Shown: positions 44,278 through 53,179, counted from the first letter of the stretch. The stretch is DNA of 64,000 bases from Fluviicola sp. XM-24bin1 (GCA_003149635.1 QCWI01000001.1:185938-249937), one strand, 5' to 3'. Numbers and translations are program-made. Notes: generated by a model not told the origin, from the letters alone.

Positions 44278-45271
44278 GTCCATATTTCGTTGTATCGACG
44301 GCCACACGTGTGGAAACCCGGTGCGTCTAGTCGCTGAAGGAGGCCCTGAACTGAAGGGCAGTAATATGTCGGAGCGGCGTCAGCATTTTCTTAACGAGTT
44401 CGACTGGATTCGTAAAGGATTGATGTTTGAACCGCGCGGACACGATATGATGTCCGGAAGTATTTTGTATCCTCCCGCGGACGAAGCGAATGATCTTGGC
44501 GTACTTTTCATCGAAACCAGTGGTTGTCTTCCTATGTGTGGACACGGAACTATCGGAACTGTGACCATAGCTTTGGAGGAAGGCTTGATTCAGCCGAAAA
44601 CTCCCGGAAAATTACGATTGGAAACACCAGCTGGATTGGTGCATATTGAATACACAAAGGAAGGTGATAAAGTCACAGCAGTTAAATTGACGAATGTTCC
44701 CGCGTATCTGGCAGAAGAAAATCTATCTGTTCATTGCTCCGATTTAGGTGAGATACATGTGGACGTCGCATATGGCGGAAACTTCTATGCTATCGTTGAT
44801 CCGCAAGAAAACTTTTCTGGAATTCAGGATTATTCCGCTGACCAGCTCATTCGATGGAGCCGAGAAATCCGCGAAAAATTGAATCAACATTACAATTTCG
44901 AACATCCGGAAGACGCTACAATTCGAGGATTGAGTCATTTGCTCTGGACAGGCGAAACGCTTGATCCGATGTCGACGGCAAGGAATGCTGTTTTTTACGG
45001 CGATAAAGCAATCGATCGTTCTCCATGTGGAACTGGGACTTCGGCGCGCATGGCACAATGGTATGCGAAAGGCAAATTAACGCAGGGTGCGCGTTTCATC
45101 CACGAGAGTATTATTGGTTCCAAATTCATCGGTCGGATTGAATCCGTAACAAAGGTAGCCGGACGTCCGGCGATTATTCCAAGCGTGGAAGGTTGGGCAA
45201 GGATTCACGGTCACAATACTATTACCATAGATGATGATGATCCGTACGCACACGGTTTTCAAGTGATTTAA
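44270..45271 (+). CDS. 4-hydroxyproline 2-epimerase (proline racemase family)
   Basis: The 333-residue protein of the proline racemase family converts trans-4-hydroxy-L-proline to cis-4-hydroxy-D-proline. Both catalytic cysteines are present: MCGHGTIGTV (about residue 88) and SPCGTGTSARMA (about 250). The start is set at ATG 44270 (MAKSIFRCIDGHTCGNP) because homologues begin a few residues before IDxHTCGNP; ATG 44258 would add four residues. It overlaps the dehydrogenase gene before it and shares one base (TAATG) with the gene after. Confidence 0.88.
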   Translation: MAKSIFRCIDGHTCGNPVRLVAEGGPELKGSNMSERRQHFLNEFDWIRKGLMFEPRGHDMMSGSILYPPADEANDLGVLFIETSGCLPMCGHGTIGTVTIALEEGLIQPKTPGKLRLETPAGLVHIEYTKEGDKVTAVKLTNVPAYLAEENLSVHCSDLGEIHVDVAYGGNFYAIVDPQENFSGIQDYSADQLIRWSREIREKLNQHYNFEHPEDATIRGLSHLLWTGETLDPMSTARNAVFYGDKAIDRSPCGTGTSARMAQWYAKGKLTQGARFIHESIIGSKFIGRIESVTKVAGRPAIIPSVEGWARIHGHNTITIDDDDPYAHGFQVI

Positions 45272-46506
45272 TGGGAAAGAAAGTAGTCATATTGGGCGGT
45301 GGCGTAATCGGCATGTTTTCGGCATATTATTTATCGAAAGCAGGCCATTCAGTAACGGTTTTGGACAAGCAAAGTATCGGTAAAAGTTCGACTGGAAATG
45401 CCGGAATGATTGTCCCATCTCACGTGATTCCATTGGCAGCTCCCGGCATGATTGCGAAAGGAGTGCGATGGATGTTCAATAGCAAAAGTCCCTTTTACGT
45501 GAAGCCAAGATGGAGCAGTGAATTGTTCTCTTGGGGCTGGAATTTCTATCGTTCTGCGAATCAAAACCATGTAGATAGCAGCACCAGCGCTCTTAGGGAC
45601 ATCTCTTTGTTGAGCAAAAAACTTTATCAGGATTTGTCATCAGAATCCAACGATTTCGAGTACGATGAAAAAGGACTCTTGATGCTCTTTCAATCAGAGA
45701 AGGTAGGGCATGAAGAACGAGAAGCTGCGCAAATTGCATCTGATTTGGGATTGGAGGTTGAGATTTTCGATCGATCCGGTTTGGAAACGCTCAACTATGG
45801 CCCCAGAACAAACGCTTCCGGTGCTGTGTTGTACAAGAGCGATGCGCATTTGCAACCCAACAAATTGATGGCGTTTTTGAAATCCGAATTGGATTGGATG
45901 GAAGTAAAGTTCATTGAAATATCGAATTGTCGAAATATTGAAATGTCTCAAGGGAAAATTGTTCAAGTCGTTACGGATACTGGAACGTATCAAGCCGATG
46001 AGTTCGTGATTGCGGCGGGGGCATGGAGCAAAGAATTAGCCAAATTAGCCGATGAATCTTTGAAATTACTACCGGGTAAAGGCTATAGTTTTACCATTCC
46101 GAAAATGGAAAATGCGCCAAGCATCCCAACCATTTTATGCGAAGGAAAAGTGGCGGTTACTTCCTTCCAAGATCAAATCCGATTTGGAGGAACGATGGAG
46201 ATTACCCATGTGAAGGATCAAAAGATCAATACGAATCGTGTTCGCGGGATTGTGGATACCATCAATAATTTCTACCCGGAGATGCAAATCGAAATTCCCA
46301 AAACAAAAGAAATCTGGATGGGATACCGACCGTGCTCACCGACAGGGTTACCGTGCATCTCACGAAGTACAAAATATTCTAACCTTGTTTATGCTACTGG
46401 CCATGGAATGATGGGCTTAAGTTTGGGCCCGGCAACGGGTTTTTTGGTAGAACGTATCCTTTCAGAACAAGATCATGCATTGATTCCTTCGTTTCGACTG
46501 AAATAA
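45271..46506 (+). CDS. FAD-dependent D-amino acid dehydrogenase, likely D-hydroxyproline dehydrogenase
   Basis: The 411-residue oxidase of the DAO fold: VVILGGGVIGMFSAYYLSKAGHSVTVLD (FAD-binding, residues 4-31), SSTGNAGMIVPSHVIPLAAPG, EFVIAAGAWSK and the C-terminal GHGMMGLSLGPATG motif. In this operon it should oxidise cis-4-hydroxy-D-proline to Delta1-pyrroline-4-hydroxy-2-carboxylate, giving electrons to the respiratory chain. Last gene of the operon. No transporter or terminator of the operon is seen nearby apart from the minus-strand hairpin at 46510. Confidence 0.85.
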   Translation: MGKKVVILGGGVIGMFSAYYLSKAGHSVTVLDKQSIGKSSTGNAGMIVPSHVIPLAAPGMIAKGVRWMFNSKSPFYVKPRWSSELFSWGWNFYRSANQNHVDSSTSALRDISLLSKKLYQDLSSESNDFEYDEKGLLMLFQSEKVGHEEREAAQIASDLGLEVEIFDRSGLETLNYGPRTNASGAVLYKSDAHLQPNKLMAFLKSELDWMEVKFIEISNCRNIEMSQGKIVQVVTDTGTYQADEFVIAAGAWSKELAKLADESLKLLPGKGYSFTIPKMENAPSIPTILCEGKVAVTSFQDQIRFGGTMEITHVKDQKINTNRVRGIVDTINNFYPEMQIEIPKTKEIWMGYRPCSPTGLPCISRSTKYSNLVYATGHGMMGLSLGPATGFLVERILSEQDHALIPSFRLK

Positions 46507-46509
46507 AAA

Positions 46510-46532
46510 AGAGTGAGCATTACACTCACTCT
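46510..46532 (-). terminator. Intrinsic terminator for the minus-strand reductase
   Basis: Perfect 8-bp stem AGAGTGAG / CTCACTCT. On the minus strand it is followed by six T. It lies about 70 bases after the stop codon at 46603. The gap between holds a degenerate GTCCAAC repeat (about 46560-46595). Confidence 0.75.
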
Positions 46533-46602
46533 CCATTGTATTTCTAATCTAGGTATCGAACAGTCCAACTGTCCAACAGTCGAAAAGTCGAATCATTGAT
46601 TC

Positions 46603-47658
46603 TTACTTCTTCTCAATCACTCCTGCATCAATCAAAGAACCAAAAAATTCTTCCACTGACTCATTCAAAGGACGGTAAGTCATCCCTAGTTTTTCTTTAC
46701 TCTTCGTATTGTTCGCTTTCCATGGGTATCCAACGTTACGAGCAACTACTTTACGCGTAATCCCAGCAGATGGCGCCATCAACCAAATCATGAATTTCGG
46801 AACGCTCCCTTTTCCAATTGGGTAGTTAGGGTATTTATCTTTGATGATGCGTCCGATTTCTCTGAAACTTGAATTGTGTCCCGATGCAATGTGGCGTCCT
46901 TCAGCATCTTCACGTGTTCCAGCTTCGTAGTGTGCTACCGCCAAATCACGAACATCTACACATCCCATGTTGAACGCTGGTGCGCCCATTTTGAAATCTC
47001 CTTTTGCAAATTGCTTCATGATGTTAAATGATTCAGAAGTTGCGTGAGGATTAATTCCAGGGCCGATTACAAAAGATGGGTTCACTACCACCAATCTCCA
47101 ACGATCTTGTGCTTCGGCAATTTTCCAAGCTTCTTTTTCAGCAATTACTTTCGAGTACGAGTACGGTTGATGATCGGCGGTTGAAGTCGTGTTCCACTGA
47201 TCTTCCGTCATTTCCTGATTCGGGTAATTCAATGTATCCTTCGCATCGCCGTAAATAGACACACAGCTACTGGTTACTACAACTCGCTTTACACTATCCG
47301 TGCGATTCACTCCTTCCAAAACATTTTGGGTTCCTTTCAATGCCGGATCAATCAGATCTCTTTGCGCATCCTCAACCTTGTTAATGAAGGGTGACGCTGT
47401 ATGATAAACAACTTCACATCCTGCCATGGCCTCGTCGTAAGATCCATCTACCAACAAGTCGCTTTTGAAGTACTTAATAGATCCCGGGAGTTTCTCCGCA
47501 AGAGCATCCAAGTATTTTGTTTTCTCTTTATTGTCGGGATTTCGGACTGCCGCGTGAACAATAATTCCTTCAGAAAGTAATTTTTCGATCAATCGTCCTG
47601 CTACATACCCTGTAGCACCTGTAACCATAACCGGTTTTGTATTGTCAATTGTTTGCAT
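46603..47658 (-). CDS. NAD-dependent epimerase/dehydratase family reductase
   Basis: The 351-residue extended SDR is close to the dihydroflavonol-4-reductase/aldehyde reductase group. Visible are VTGATGYVAGRLIEKLL (cofactor motif), VYHTASPFINK, the catalytic serine in VVVTSSCVSIYGD and YSYSKVIAEKEAW (Tyr-Lys). The substrate is not known; an aldehyde or ketone reduction with NADPH is likely. The start is ATG 47658. A separate promoter is not obvious. Confidence 0.87.
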   Translation of the reverse strand: MQTIDNTKPVMVTGATGYVAGRLIEKLLSEGIIVHAAVRNPDNKEKTKYLDALAEKLPGSIKYFKSDLLVDGSYDEAMAGCEVVYHTASPFINKVEDAQRDLIDPALKGTQNVLEGVNRTDSVKRVVVTSSCVSIYGDAKDTLNYPNQEMTEDQWNTTSTADHQPYSYSKVIAEKEAWKIAEAQDRWRLVVVNPSFVIGPGINPHATSESFNIMKQFAKGDFKMGAPAFNMGCVDVRDLAVAHYEAGTREDAEGRHIASGHNSSFREIGRIIKDKYPNYPIGKGSVPKFMIWLMAPSAGITRKVVARNVGYPWKANNTKSKEKLGMTYRPLNESVEEFFGSLIDAGVIEKK

Positions 47659-47768
47659 ATCGTATTGTTTTTAGATTCGTGTTTAACTCTTTAACAATAC
47701 AAAGGAATGCAATCGACCAGGTTCCGGTCAACACAGATCAAAGAAGAACTAACACTTTTTACTTATTC

Positions 47769-49529
47769 TTACTGAACGATTACCTTAAATACCTCGTTTT
47801 CTTGTGTTTCGTTGAAAATTGTTACCGTATAAGCGCCTGCTTTAAGCAGAGAAATATCCAACGAACTTCCATCAGCCATTACTTCCGAAGTCATTACAAT
47901 TCTACCACTCATATCGGTAATTTGAACCTGAGCTGCTTCGTTGGTTCCGGGTTTTACAATCAATACATCATTCGCCGGGTTTGGATAAACAGATCCCGAC
48001 TTGGGGTCTGCTTCGTTTAGATCAAGGAAAGCTGCATCCATAACACGCAATCCGATTGCTGGAGATAAATCTTCTCCAAATCCAAGTGCGAAGAATCCAT
48101 TATCGCTTTGGTTCGGTGTCTGTGGTTGCAAGTACACACCGATGCTTGAAGTATAATCGATACGTGTATCGTGTCCAAGGAATACGTCGGCATTGTTGAT
48201 TTGCACACACGCCAAGTAACGTTGATTGTCTTGCAATTGAACCGGAGTATCAAATGCTGCGTAAACAGTTTCTCCTTGTAAATCGCTTGGATAGTAATAG
48301 AATCCAAAAGCGACAGCATTCAAGTTGGCGAAATCAAGATTCGGGTCATTCAAATCCGTAAACTGATCGTCCCATTGATACAAAGTGATGGGAATCTCTT
48401 CACCATCCAGTGTGATTCCCGAATCGAAACCTGTTACCGCCGAGAAGTACATTCCTTGAGCACCCAATCGACTTGCATTGGGATCTCTGAAATGTTGACA
48501 CGATTGGAAAGAAGCTGAGTTCGCTGCTCTAAAGTTCGCGCTTGGCGTTGGAATTCCTGTAAGCGTATCGATGGACGAATAGGAAATAACATCATCCGAG
48601 ATCACGAAATCGTAGGTCAATGTATTATCGAAATCGGATGAGTCCGTAGCACCCAAATCCACTTCGTATGTCAAGGTATAACGTCCATTTGGATAGGTCG
48701 GGAATGAGAAAGCAGGAATGTTATGCGTTCCTCCTGTTACAACGTCGAGCGTATCGCCAGGTGCAATGGAGTAGGGGCCTGATGTCTCTGTCCATGTTCC
48801 TCCGGGGCCATTAACGGTAGCTGTAAGTGAGACATTGTTTTGATTTGCACTTCCGAAGTTGTAGATGCTTGCTCCCACATCAAATCCAAATTCAGTATCG
48901 TCTTGTGCGATCAAAGAAGCCGTGGATGCGATAATCGGAGCCAAGGAACTTTCAGCCTTCAAACCGGCATCATCTGTATAAAGTCCCTGCTTATTTCCGA
49001 GGAATGCAATCACGTCATCTCCCGCCTCAAGTCGTGCGCGAAGCAATGCCCCATCAGACGAAGAAATGAAAGCAAATGGAATGGTACACTGAGGCCCTCC
49101 GTTTACACCGGGTACATCAATCAATGCATCTTCACGATTGATCATGATGACTCCAATAGCACCTGCATTTTGACAGTTCAAAATCTTTTCAGCGAACCAA
49201 CAAACGTTGCTAGAAGAACCGTCATATCGGTAACAAACCGCAATTTTACCTGCAATATTATTTACGATCGGCCCGCACGCTTCGTAAGACAAAGGAATTC
49301 CTTGAGCATTCAATCCCGGAGTTCCGTCTTCAGCAATCACACAAGTATCCAGAATGGCATCGTTGGGATCCAAAAGGTTTGGCAATCCCCAGTCGGTTCC
49401 ATCACCATTGCTGGTAAAATTATAACCGCCAGCAATAGAGGCAGGTTCAAGAATTGAAAAAGATACTTGTCCGAAAGCGGTCGCTCCAAAGCAGACCATA
49501 AGTAGCGTGAAAAGGGTCTTCATTTTCAA
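47769..49529 (-). CDS. T9SS-secreted protein with protease-associated (PA) domain
   Basis: The 586-residue secreted protein has a signal peptide (LFTLLMVCFGATAFGQ). A PA domain is seen at about residues 85-185 (GPIVNNIAGKIAVCYRYDG, CQNAGAIGVIMINRED, FISSSDGALLRARLEAGDD). CARDB-like beta repeats follow (VGASIYNFGSANQNNVSLTATVNGPGG). A T9SS type A sorting domain ends it (GSVYPNPANDVLIVKPG). No peptidase catalytic domain is recognised, so it may be an adhesin or accessory factor rather than an enzyme. Confidence 0.83.
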   Translation of the reverse strand: MKMKTLFTLLMVCFGATAFGQVSFSILEPASIAGGYNFTSNGDGTDWGLPNLLDPNDAILDTCVIAEDGTPGLNAQGIPLSYEACGPIVNNIAGKIAVCYRYDGSSSNVCWFAEKILNCQNAGAIGVIMINREDALIDVPGVNGGPQCTIPFAFISSSDGALLRARLEAGDDVIAFLGNKQGLYTDDAGLKAESSLAPIIASTASLIAQDDTEFGFDVGASIYNFGSANQNNVSLTATVNGPGGTWTETSGPYSIAPGDTLDVVTGGTHNIPAFSFPTYPNGRYTLTYEVDLGATDSSDFDNTLTYDFVISDDVISYSSIDTLTGIPTPSANFRAANSASFQSCQHFRDPNASRLGAQGMYFSAVTGFDSGITLDGEEIPITLYQWDDQFTDLNDPNLDFANLNAVAFGFYYYPSDLQGETVYAAFDTPVQLQDNQRYLACVQINNADVFLGHDTRIDYTSSIGVYLQPQTPNQSDNGFFALGFGEDLSPAIGLRVMDAAFLDLNEADPKSGSVYPNPANDVLIVKPGTNEAAQVQITDMSGRIVMTSEVMADGSSLDISLLKAGAYTVTIFNETQENEVFKVIVQ

Positions 49530-49560
49530 AAGTTTAGACCACCAAGATACGATTTCTAGG

Positions 49561-49632
49561 ATTAAGAGAAAGGTCAGAAGTGAGAAGAGAAAAGCAGAAG
49601 TAAACTTTTCACCTTTTACTTTTCACTTCTCG
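49561..49632. repeat. Purine/pyrimidine inverted-repeat element
   Basis: The purine arm contains AGAAGTGAGAAG and the pyrimidine arm CTTTTCACTTCTCGC, allowing a long imperfect hairpin. It lies between two minus-strand genes. Confidence 0.5.
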
Positions 49633-50655
49633 CTAAACCACAAAATTATCCTTCGGGCCAATAGCTGGAGGCAAATCCGTTTCTCCCAACATTTCACGCA
49701 AGTCGATTTCGATCGTTCGAACCAACGAGGTCATCGGAATGTCAAAAGCCAAGGCTTCAAATGGATTTTCAGCGTAATCTCCCACGCTTTCCATCAACTA
49801 GAAGATGTAGCCGGTGAGCACCGTAAACGGTACAACTCCCCAAATCAAGGCGTCGTCTAGATCAGCGCTATGAAAAGTGGATAGCAATCCCATCGGAAGC
49901 ATGAAGATGAATACTTACACCAAGTAAATACTAATCGATGCGTATTGACGCGGCAAGGGGAAATTCTTGATCCGTTCACATTTTCCTTGGAGCGTGTAGA
50001 ATTCCGTGATCATTTTCTGCAATTCCATATGACGGAAATCGTCGATTAATCCGTGCATTTATAGCGCCTTCAAATCTTTAGACTGCTCTTCCAAAAGTTG
50101 CGTACAAGTGTTCTTCATAGAAAGCATGCGCTGCACTTCTTCGTCAGCGAGGAAGTTTTTTAATTCCGTCTCTGGATCTTCCGATGGAAATAACTCAGCG
50201 ATGTATTTCCGATATCTTTTGTTGACAGCTCTGTCATGCTCCCACGACTTGACCACACGAAGTTGTCTTTTCAATCGATACAACCAAGCAATATGGCGGT
50301 AGATCAATCGCTTTCGGATTTCGTTTAATTCCTCTTCGGTGATCTCCTCTTCAGAAAATTCATCGGTTACAAATCCATTTATCATACTTCCCCAACTTCA
50401 ACTGGAATTCACAATACCACCCCAAATCTTTCGAGCTTCCCAGGTTCTGTCGTACGCGGAATTGTTTTTGAATCCGAGGTAGAAGGCTACGGCAATACCA
50501 ATTAGTGTAAGTGGTACCCACGGAATCATGAGCCATTCCCATTCCATGTATTCATAAAGAACGACAATAGCAGTAGAATAAGCCGCCATCAAAGCGATTT
50601 GGCGCCAATTAAATACTATCAGAGTTATGGGGTCGAAGACACGTTGTACGTACAT
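49633..50655 (-). pseudogene. Second bestrophin gene with four in-frame stop codons
   Basis: From ATG at 50655 to TAG at 49633 the frame is unbroken for 341 codons and aligns along its length with the intact bestrophin at 4735 (MYVQR, AYDRTWEARKIWGGIVN, RIKNFPLPRQYAS, ENPFEA). It is interrupted by TGA at 50398-50400 (Arg in the other copy), TAA at 50059-50061, TAA at 49915-49917 and TAG at 49798-49800. No frameshift is needed. The parts between stops still read as well-kept protein, so inactivation seems recent. Readthrough or suppression is possible but unlikely with three stop types. Confidence 0.85.
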
Positions 50656-50715
50656 AGTCTGTTTCGTTTATAGTGTTTCGGTTAAAGAAAGCAGTTCAAT
50701 GCCTTCTTCTAGAGC

Positions 50716-51624
50716 TTAATTCAAATTTTGCTCACGGTATTTCTGGGGCGTCATGCCCGTTTCTTTCTTGAACATTCTACTGAAGTAATGCGGGTAGTTG
50801 AATCCAAGATCGTAGGCAATTTCGCTTACGTTATTTTCTGAGTTTAGCAATATGGTTTTGGCACGATCGACTACAAAATGATTGATGTGTTCCTTGGTGT
50901 TTCGACCGGTTTCTTTCTTGAGCAAATCGCTGAGGTAGTTGGCAGATAAATTCACCTCATTTGCCAAGTATTGAATCGATGGCGTCCCTTCTTGTAGCTG
51001 CTTACCATCATCATAATAATCTTTGATCAAGCGTTCCACATTGGTTACCACATCGCTATGACTGTCGGCACGCGTGTGGAATTGACGTTCGTAAAAACGA
51101 TTGCAATAGTTCAGTAGAAGTTCAATGTTGGATACCAACAAATTCTTACTATGTGCATCGATATTTTGCTCCAACTCGAATTCCATTTTCGCGATGGTAT
51201 CGTTTAGAATTTCTTCTTCCTTGTCAGATAAGTGCAAAGCCTCGTGAACATCGTAACTAAAGAAAGAATAGTTCCCTATGTTCTTTCCAAGGTTTGATTG
51301 TCGGATCAAATCGGGATGAAATGCCAGCATCCAACCTGTTGTACTGAAATTCTCGTTTGTCGCGGAGAACGCTTGTTTCGGCCCGATGAAAGACATTAAT
51401 CCTTGATTAAAATCGTAGTAATTACGCCCATACTGCAATCCACAATCAGCATCCTTAAGCATTACCGTGTAGAAATCACTCATGTATCGCACCAATGTTT
51501 TTTCCGTGGGCGGAGTCAAATCTTCCCAGTGAATGATCGAAATAAGTGGATGCTTGGGTGGCTCAATCCCCATCATTTCGTGCGCCTGACTTAGGTTCGT
51601 GATATGAATTATTTGATCTGACAT
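50716..51624 (-). CDS. AraC family transcriptional regulator
   Basis: The 302-residue regulator has an N-terminal sensor region without a clear cupin motif and a C-terminal double helix-turn-helix: SIQYLANEVNLSANYLSDLLKKETGRNTKEHI and VSEIAYDLGFNYPHYFSRMFKKETGMTPQKYREQ. It lies 60 bases upstream of the broken bestrophin on the same strand and may once have controlled it or the NAD-dependent reductase. The target is not known. An exact TAnnTTTG box lies 25 bases before its ATG. Confidence 0.85.
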   Translation of the reverse strand: MSDQIIHITNLSQAHEMMGIEPPKHPLISIIHWEDLTPPTEKTLVRYMSDFYTVMLKDADCGLQYGRNYYDFNQGLMSFIGPKQAFSATNENFSTTGWMLAFHPDLIRQSNLGKNIGNYSFFSYDVHEALHLSDKEEEILNDTIAKMEFELEQNIDAHSKNLLVSNIELLLNYCNRFYERQFHTRADSHSDVVTNVERLIKDYYDDGKQLQEGTPSIQYLANEVNLSANYLSDLLKKETGRNTKEHINHFVVDRAKTILLNSENNVSEIAYDLGFNYPHYFSRMFKKETGMTPQKYREQNLN

Positions 51625-51649
51625 AAGGCTTCTTTGTTTTCTAATATCA

Positions 51650-51657
51650 CAAAACTA
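51650..51657 (-). promoter_or_regulatory. Candidate -7 box of the AraC regulator
   Basis: Minus-strand TAGTTTTG matches TAnnTTTG exactly, 25 bases before the ATG at 51624. No clear -33 box. Confidence 0.4.
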
Positions 51658-51781
51658 CGTCGAACCTACAAGCTTGAAAAACACAAAGTAGGGTAGGAAC
51701 AACACTTTTTACGGATGCTAGATGCTCAGACGGTGAGAAGCATTTCTCGTGATACGATTTGTAATTTACCTTAATCCAATT

Positions 51782-51860
51782 GGATCGAACTTGTTCGATT
51801 CTTGTGCACCTCAAAACTTTGGCAATCTTGTGCCCTTCGTGCCTCCGTGGTCGCTTTAAA
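51782..51860. repeat. Dispersed intergenic repeat, copy A
   Basis: The core (51784-51806) is identical over 23 bases to copy B at 54278-54300. It includes a hairpin TCGAA-CTTG-TTCGA. Beyond it a weaker shared tail reads CTTGTGCC..GTGCCTCCGTGGT. It fills most of the 303-base gap at 51625-51927, which otherwise holds one promoter at each end and no gene. Confidence 0.6.
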
Positions 51861-51895
51861 CAATCCGCTTTGCATAACTCATTTTTTTATACAAA

Positions 51896-51923
51896 TTGTC
51901 TCGTGACTCTTTCCTTAAATTTG
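51896..51923 (+). promoter_or_regulatory. Promoter of ftsX, near-leaderless
   Basis: TTG at 51896-51898, a 17-base spacer and an exact TAAATTTG box (51916-51923). The ATG is only four bases downstream, so the transcript would begin at about the start codon. Confidence 0.65.
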
Positions 51924-51927
51924 AATT

Positions 51928-52815
51928 ATGAAGAAAACCGGAGATAACAGTACCCGTCGTGGATTGCGCACCAGCTACCTTGCGACTATTATTGGTATTT
52001 CTTTAGTATTATTTCTCATTGGTGGAGTTTATGGAGTCTACAAAGGACTTGATAACCTCCAAAGACAGGCAAAGGAAAGTGTTTCTGCCGATATTTTCTT
52101 TAATCCCGAGTTGAACGACGCCGATATCAAGCAAATTGAGCAGGAATTAAAAACTTGGGTCGAGTTCAGCGATTTGACGTACGTTCCAGAAGATCGCGCC
52201 TTAGAGGAACTTTTCAATCAAGACGAGAAAAACGAATTGAAAGAATGGTACGAGGGCGAGCAAATCATTCCTTCGAGTATCACCTATAAACCGAAAGAGG
52301 AATTTGCCACGATTGAAGGCATGGCAAAGCTGAAGTCCAAGATATTGGCTGCCTATGGCGATCGAATATTCGAGATTCACTACCAGGAAAGCATGGTCAT
52401 GGATGTCAATCTCGGATTCAAACAAATCACGGCCTTATTCGGAGCAGTTGCCTTGTTACTCATAGTAATTGCCGTTGCCATGATTAATAATACCATCCGA
52501 CTTGCCTTGTACTCCCGACGTTTCTCCATTAAAACAATGCAGCTCGTAGGAGCCACATCTCGTTACATCAGACGTCCGTTCATTTGGCAAGCAATTGGAA
52601 TGGGTGTCATAAGTGCCGTAATCGGTATGGCCATCTTACTAGTGCTCGTTTTTGCCTTAGAAAATATCCTTTCAACGTATCAAATATCTTTCGATCTTCA
52701 ATTGTTCGCAGAAATCTTCGGATTGATAGTGGTTTCGGGGATTATCATCACAATGGTATCCACGTATTTCGCACTTAACAAATATTTGAGGATGAAATTG
52801 GATGATTTGTATTAA
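51928..52815 (+). CDS. ftsX: Cell division protein FtsX
   Basis: The 295-residue membrane subunit of the FtsEX transporter-like complex, which links the divisome to peptidoglycan hydrolases. It has an N-terminal helix (residues 19-41), an extracellular domain (about 42-170) and three further helices (about 171-195, 220-245, 262-285). LVGATSRYIRRPFIWQAIGMGVISAVIG is the family's loop. ftsE is not in the window; separation of ftsE and ftsX is common in Bacteroidota. Confidence 0.88.
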   Translation: MKKTGDNSTRRGLRTSYLATIIGISLVLFLIGGVYGVYKGLDNLQRQAKESVSADIFFNPELNDADIKQIEQELKTWVEFSDLTYVPEDRALEELFNQDEKNELKEWYEGEQIIPSSITYKPKEEFATIEGMAKLKSKILAAYGDRIFEIHYQESMVMDVNLGFKQITALFGAVALLLIVIAVAMINNTIRLALYSRRFSIKTMQLVGATSRYIRRPFIWQAIGMGVISAVIGMAILLVLVFALENILSTYQISFDLQLFAEIFGLIVVSGIIITMVSTYFALNKYLRMKLDDLY

Positions 52816-52825
52816 ATTTGGCTCT

Positions 52826-53173
52826 ATGAGTAAAAAAGGAGCTAAAGACACGCTAGATGAAGCACTAATTGTAAAGGAAGAAAAGAAAGCCGCACCAAAG
52901 AGTTCTAACGGTGAAGTTAACTTGATGGAATACAGCAAGTCTGCACCCTTCTCTTTCAATGCGAACAACTACATGTTCCTTTTAATTGGATTGGGAGTCA
53001 ACGTTCTTGGTTTCTTACTTATGATTGGTGGTGGAACAGACGATCCTGCCAAATTCGACAAAGAAGCACTTTTCAGCACTACTCGAATCACCGTTGCACC
53101 TATGCTCATCGTTCTGGGTTATGCAATCATCGCATACGCGATCATGCGTCGAGCGAAGGCAAACAAGGAGTAA
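52826..53173 (+). CDS. DUF3098 family membrane protein
   Basis: The 115-residue protein has two membrane helices (about residues 45-63 and 87-106), with FSFNANNYMFLLIGLGVNVLGFLLMIGGG, the DUF3098 pattern. The family lies between ftsX and uppP throughout Bacteroidota and has no assigned role. The start is ATG 52826; an ATG at 52802 in ftsX is too early. A second TAAATTTG box overlaps the ftsX stop (52813-52820) five bases before this ATG and might give an internal leaderless transcript. Confidence 0.85.
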   Translation: MSKKGAKDTLDEALIVKEEKKAAPKSSNGEVNLMEYSKSAPFSFNANNYMFLLIGLGVNVLGFLLMIGGGTDDPAKFDKEALFSTTRITVAPMLIVLGYAIIAYAIMRRAKANKE

Positions 53174-53179
53174 TATACC

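Noticed and set aside
48840..49457. Open frame of 205 codons on the plus strand inside the PA-domain gene
   Set aside because: Antisense shadow of a protein with a signal peptide and T9SS tail; no protein-like features.
31120..50400. TGA read as an amino acid (recoded genetic code or selenocysteine) in the two genes with in-frame TGA
   Set aside because: Several intact genes end in TGA (for example ruvB and the CvpA-like gene), the bestrophin copy also has TAA and TAG stops, and no selenocysteine-type hairpin stands out after the TGA codons.
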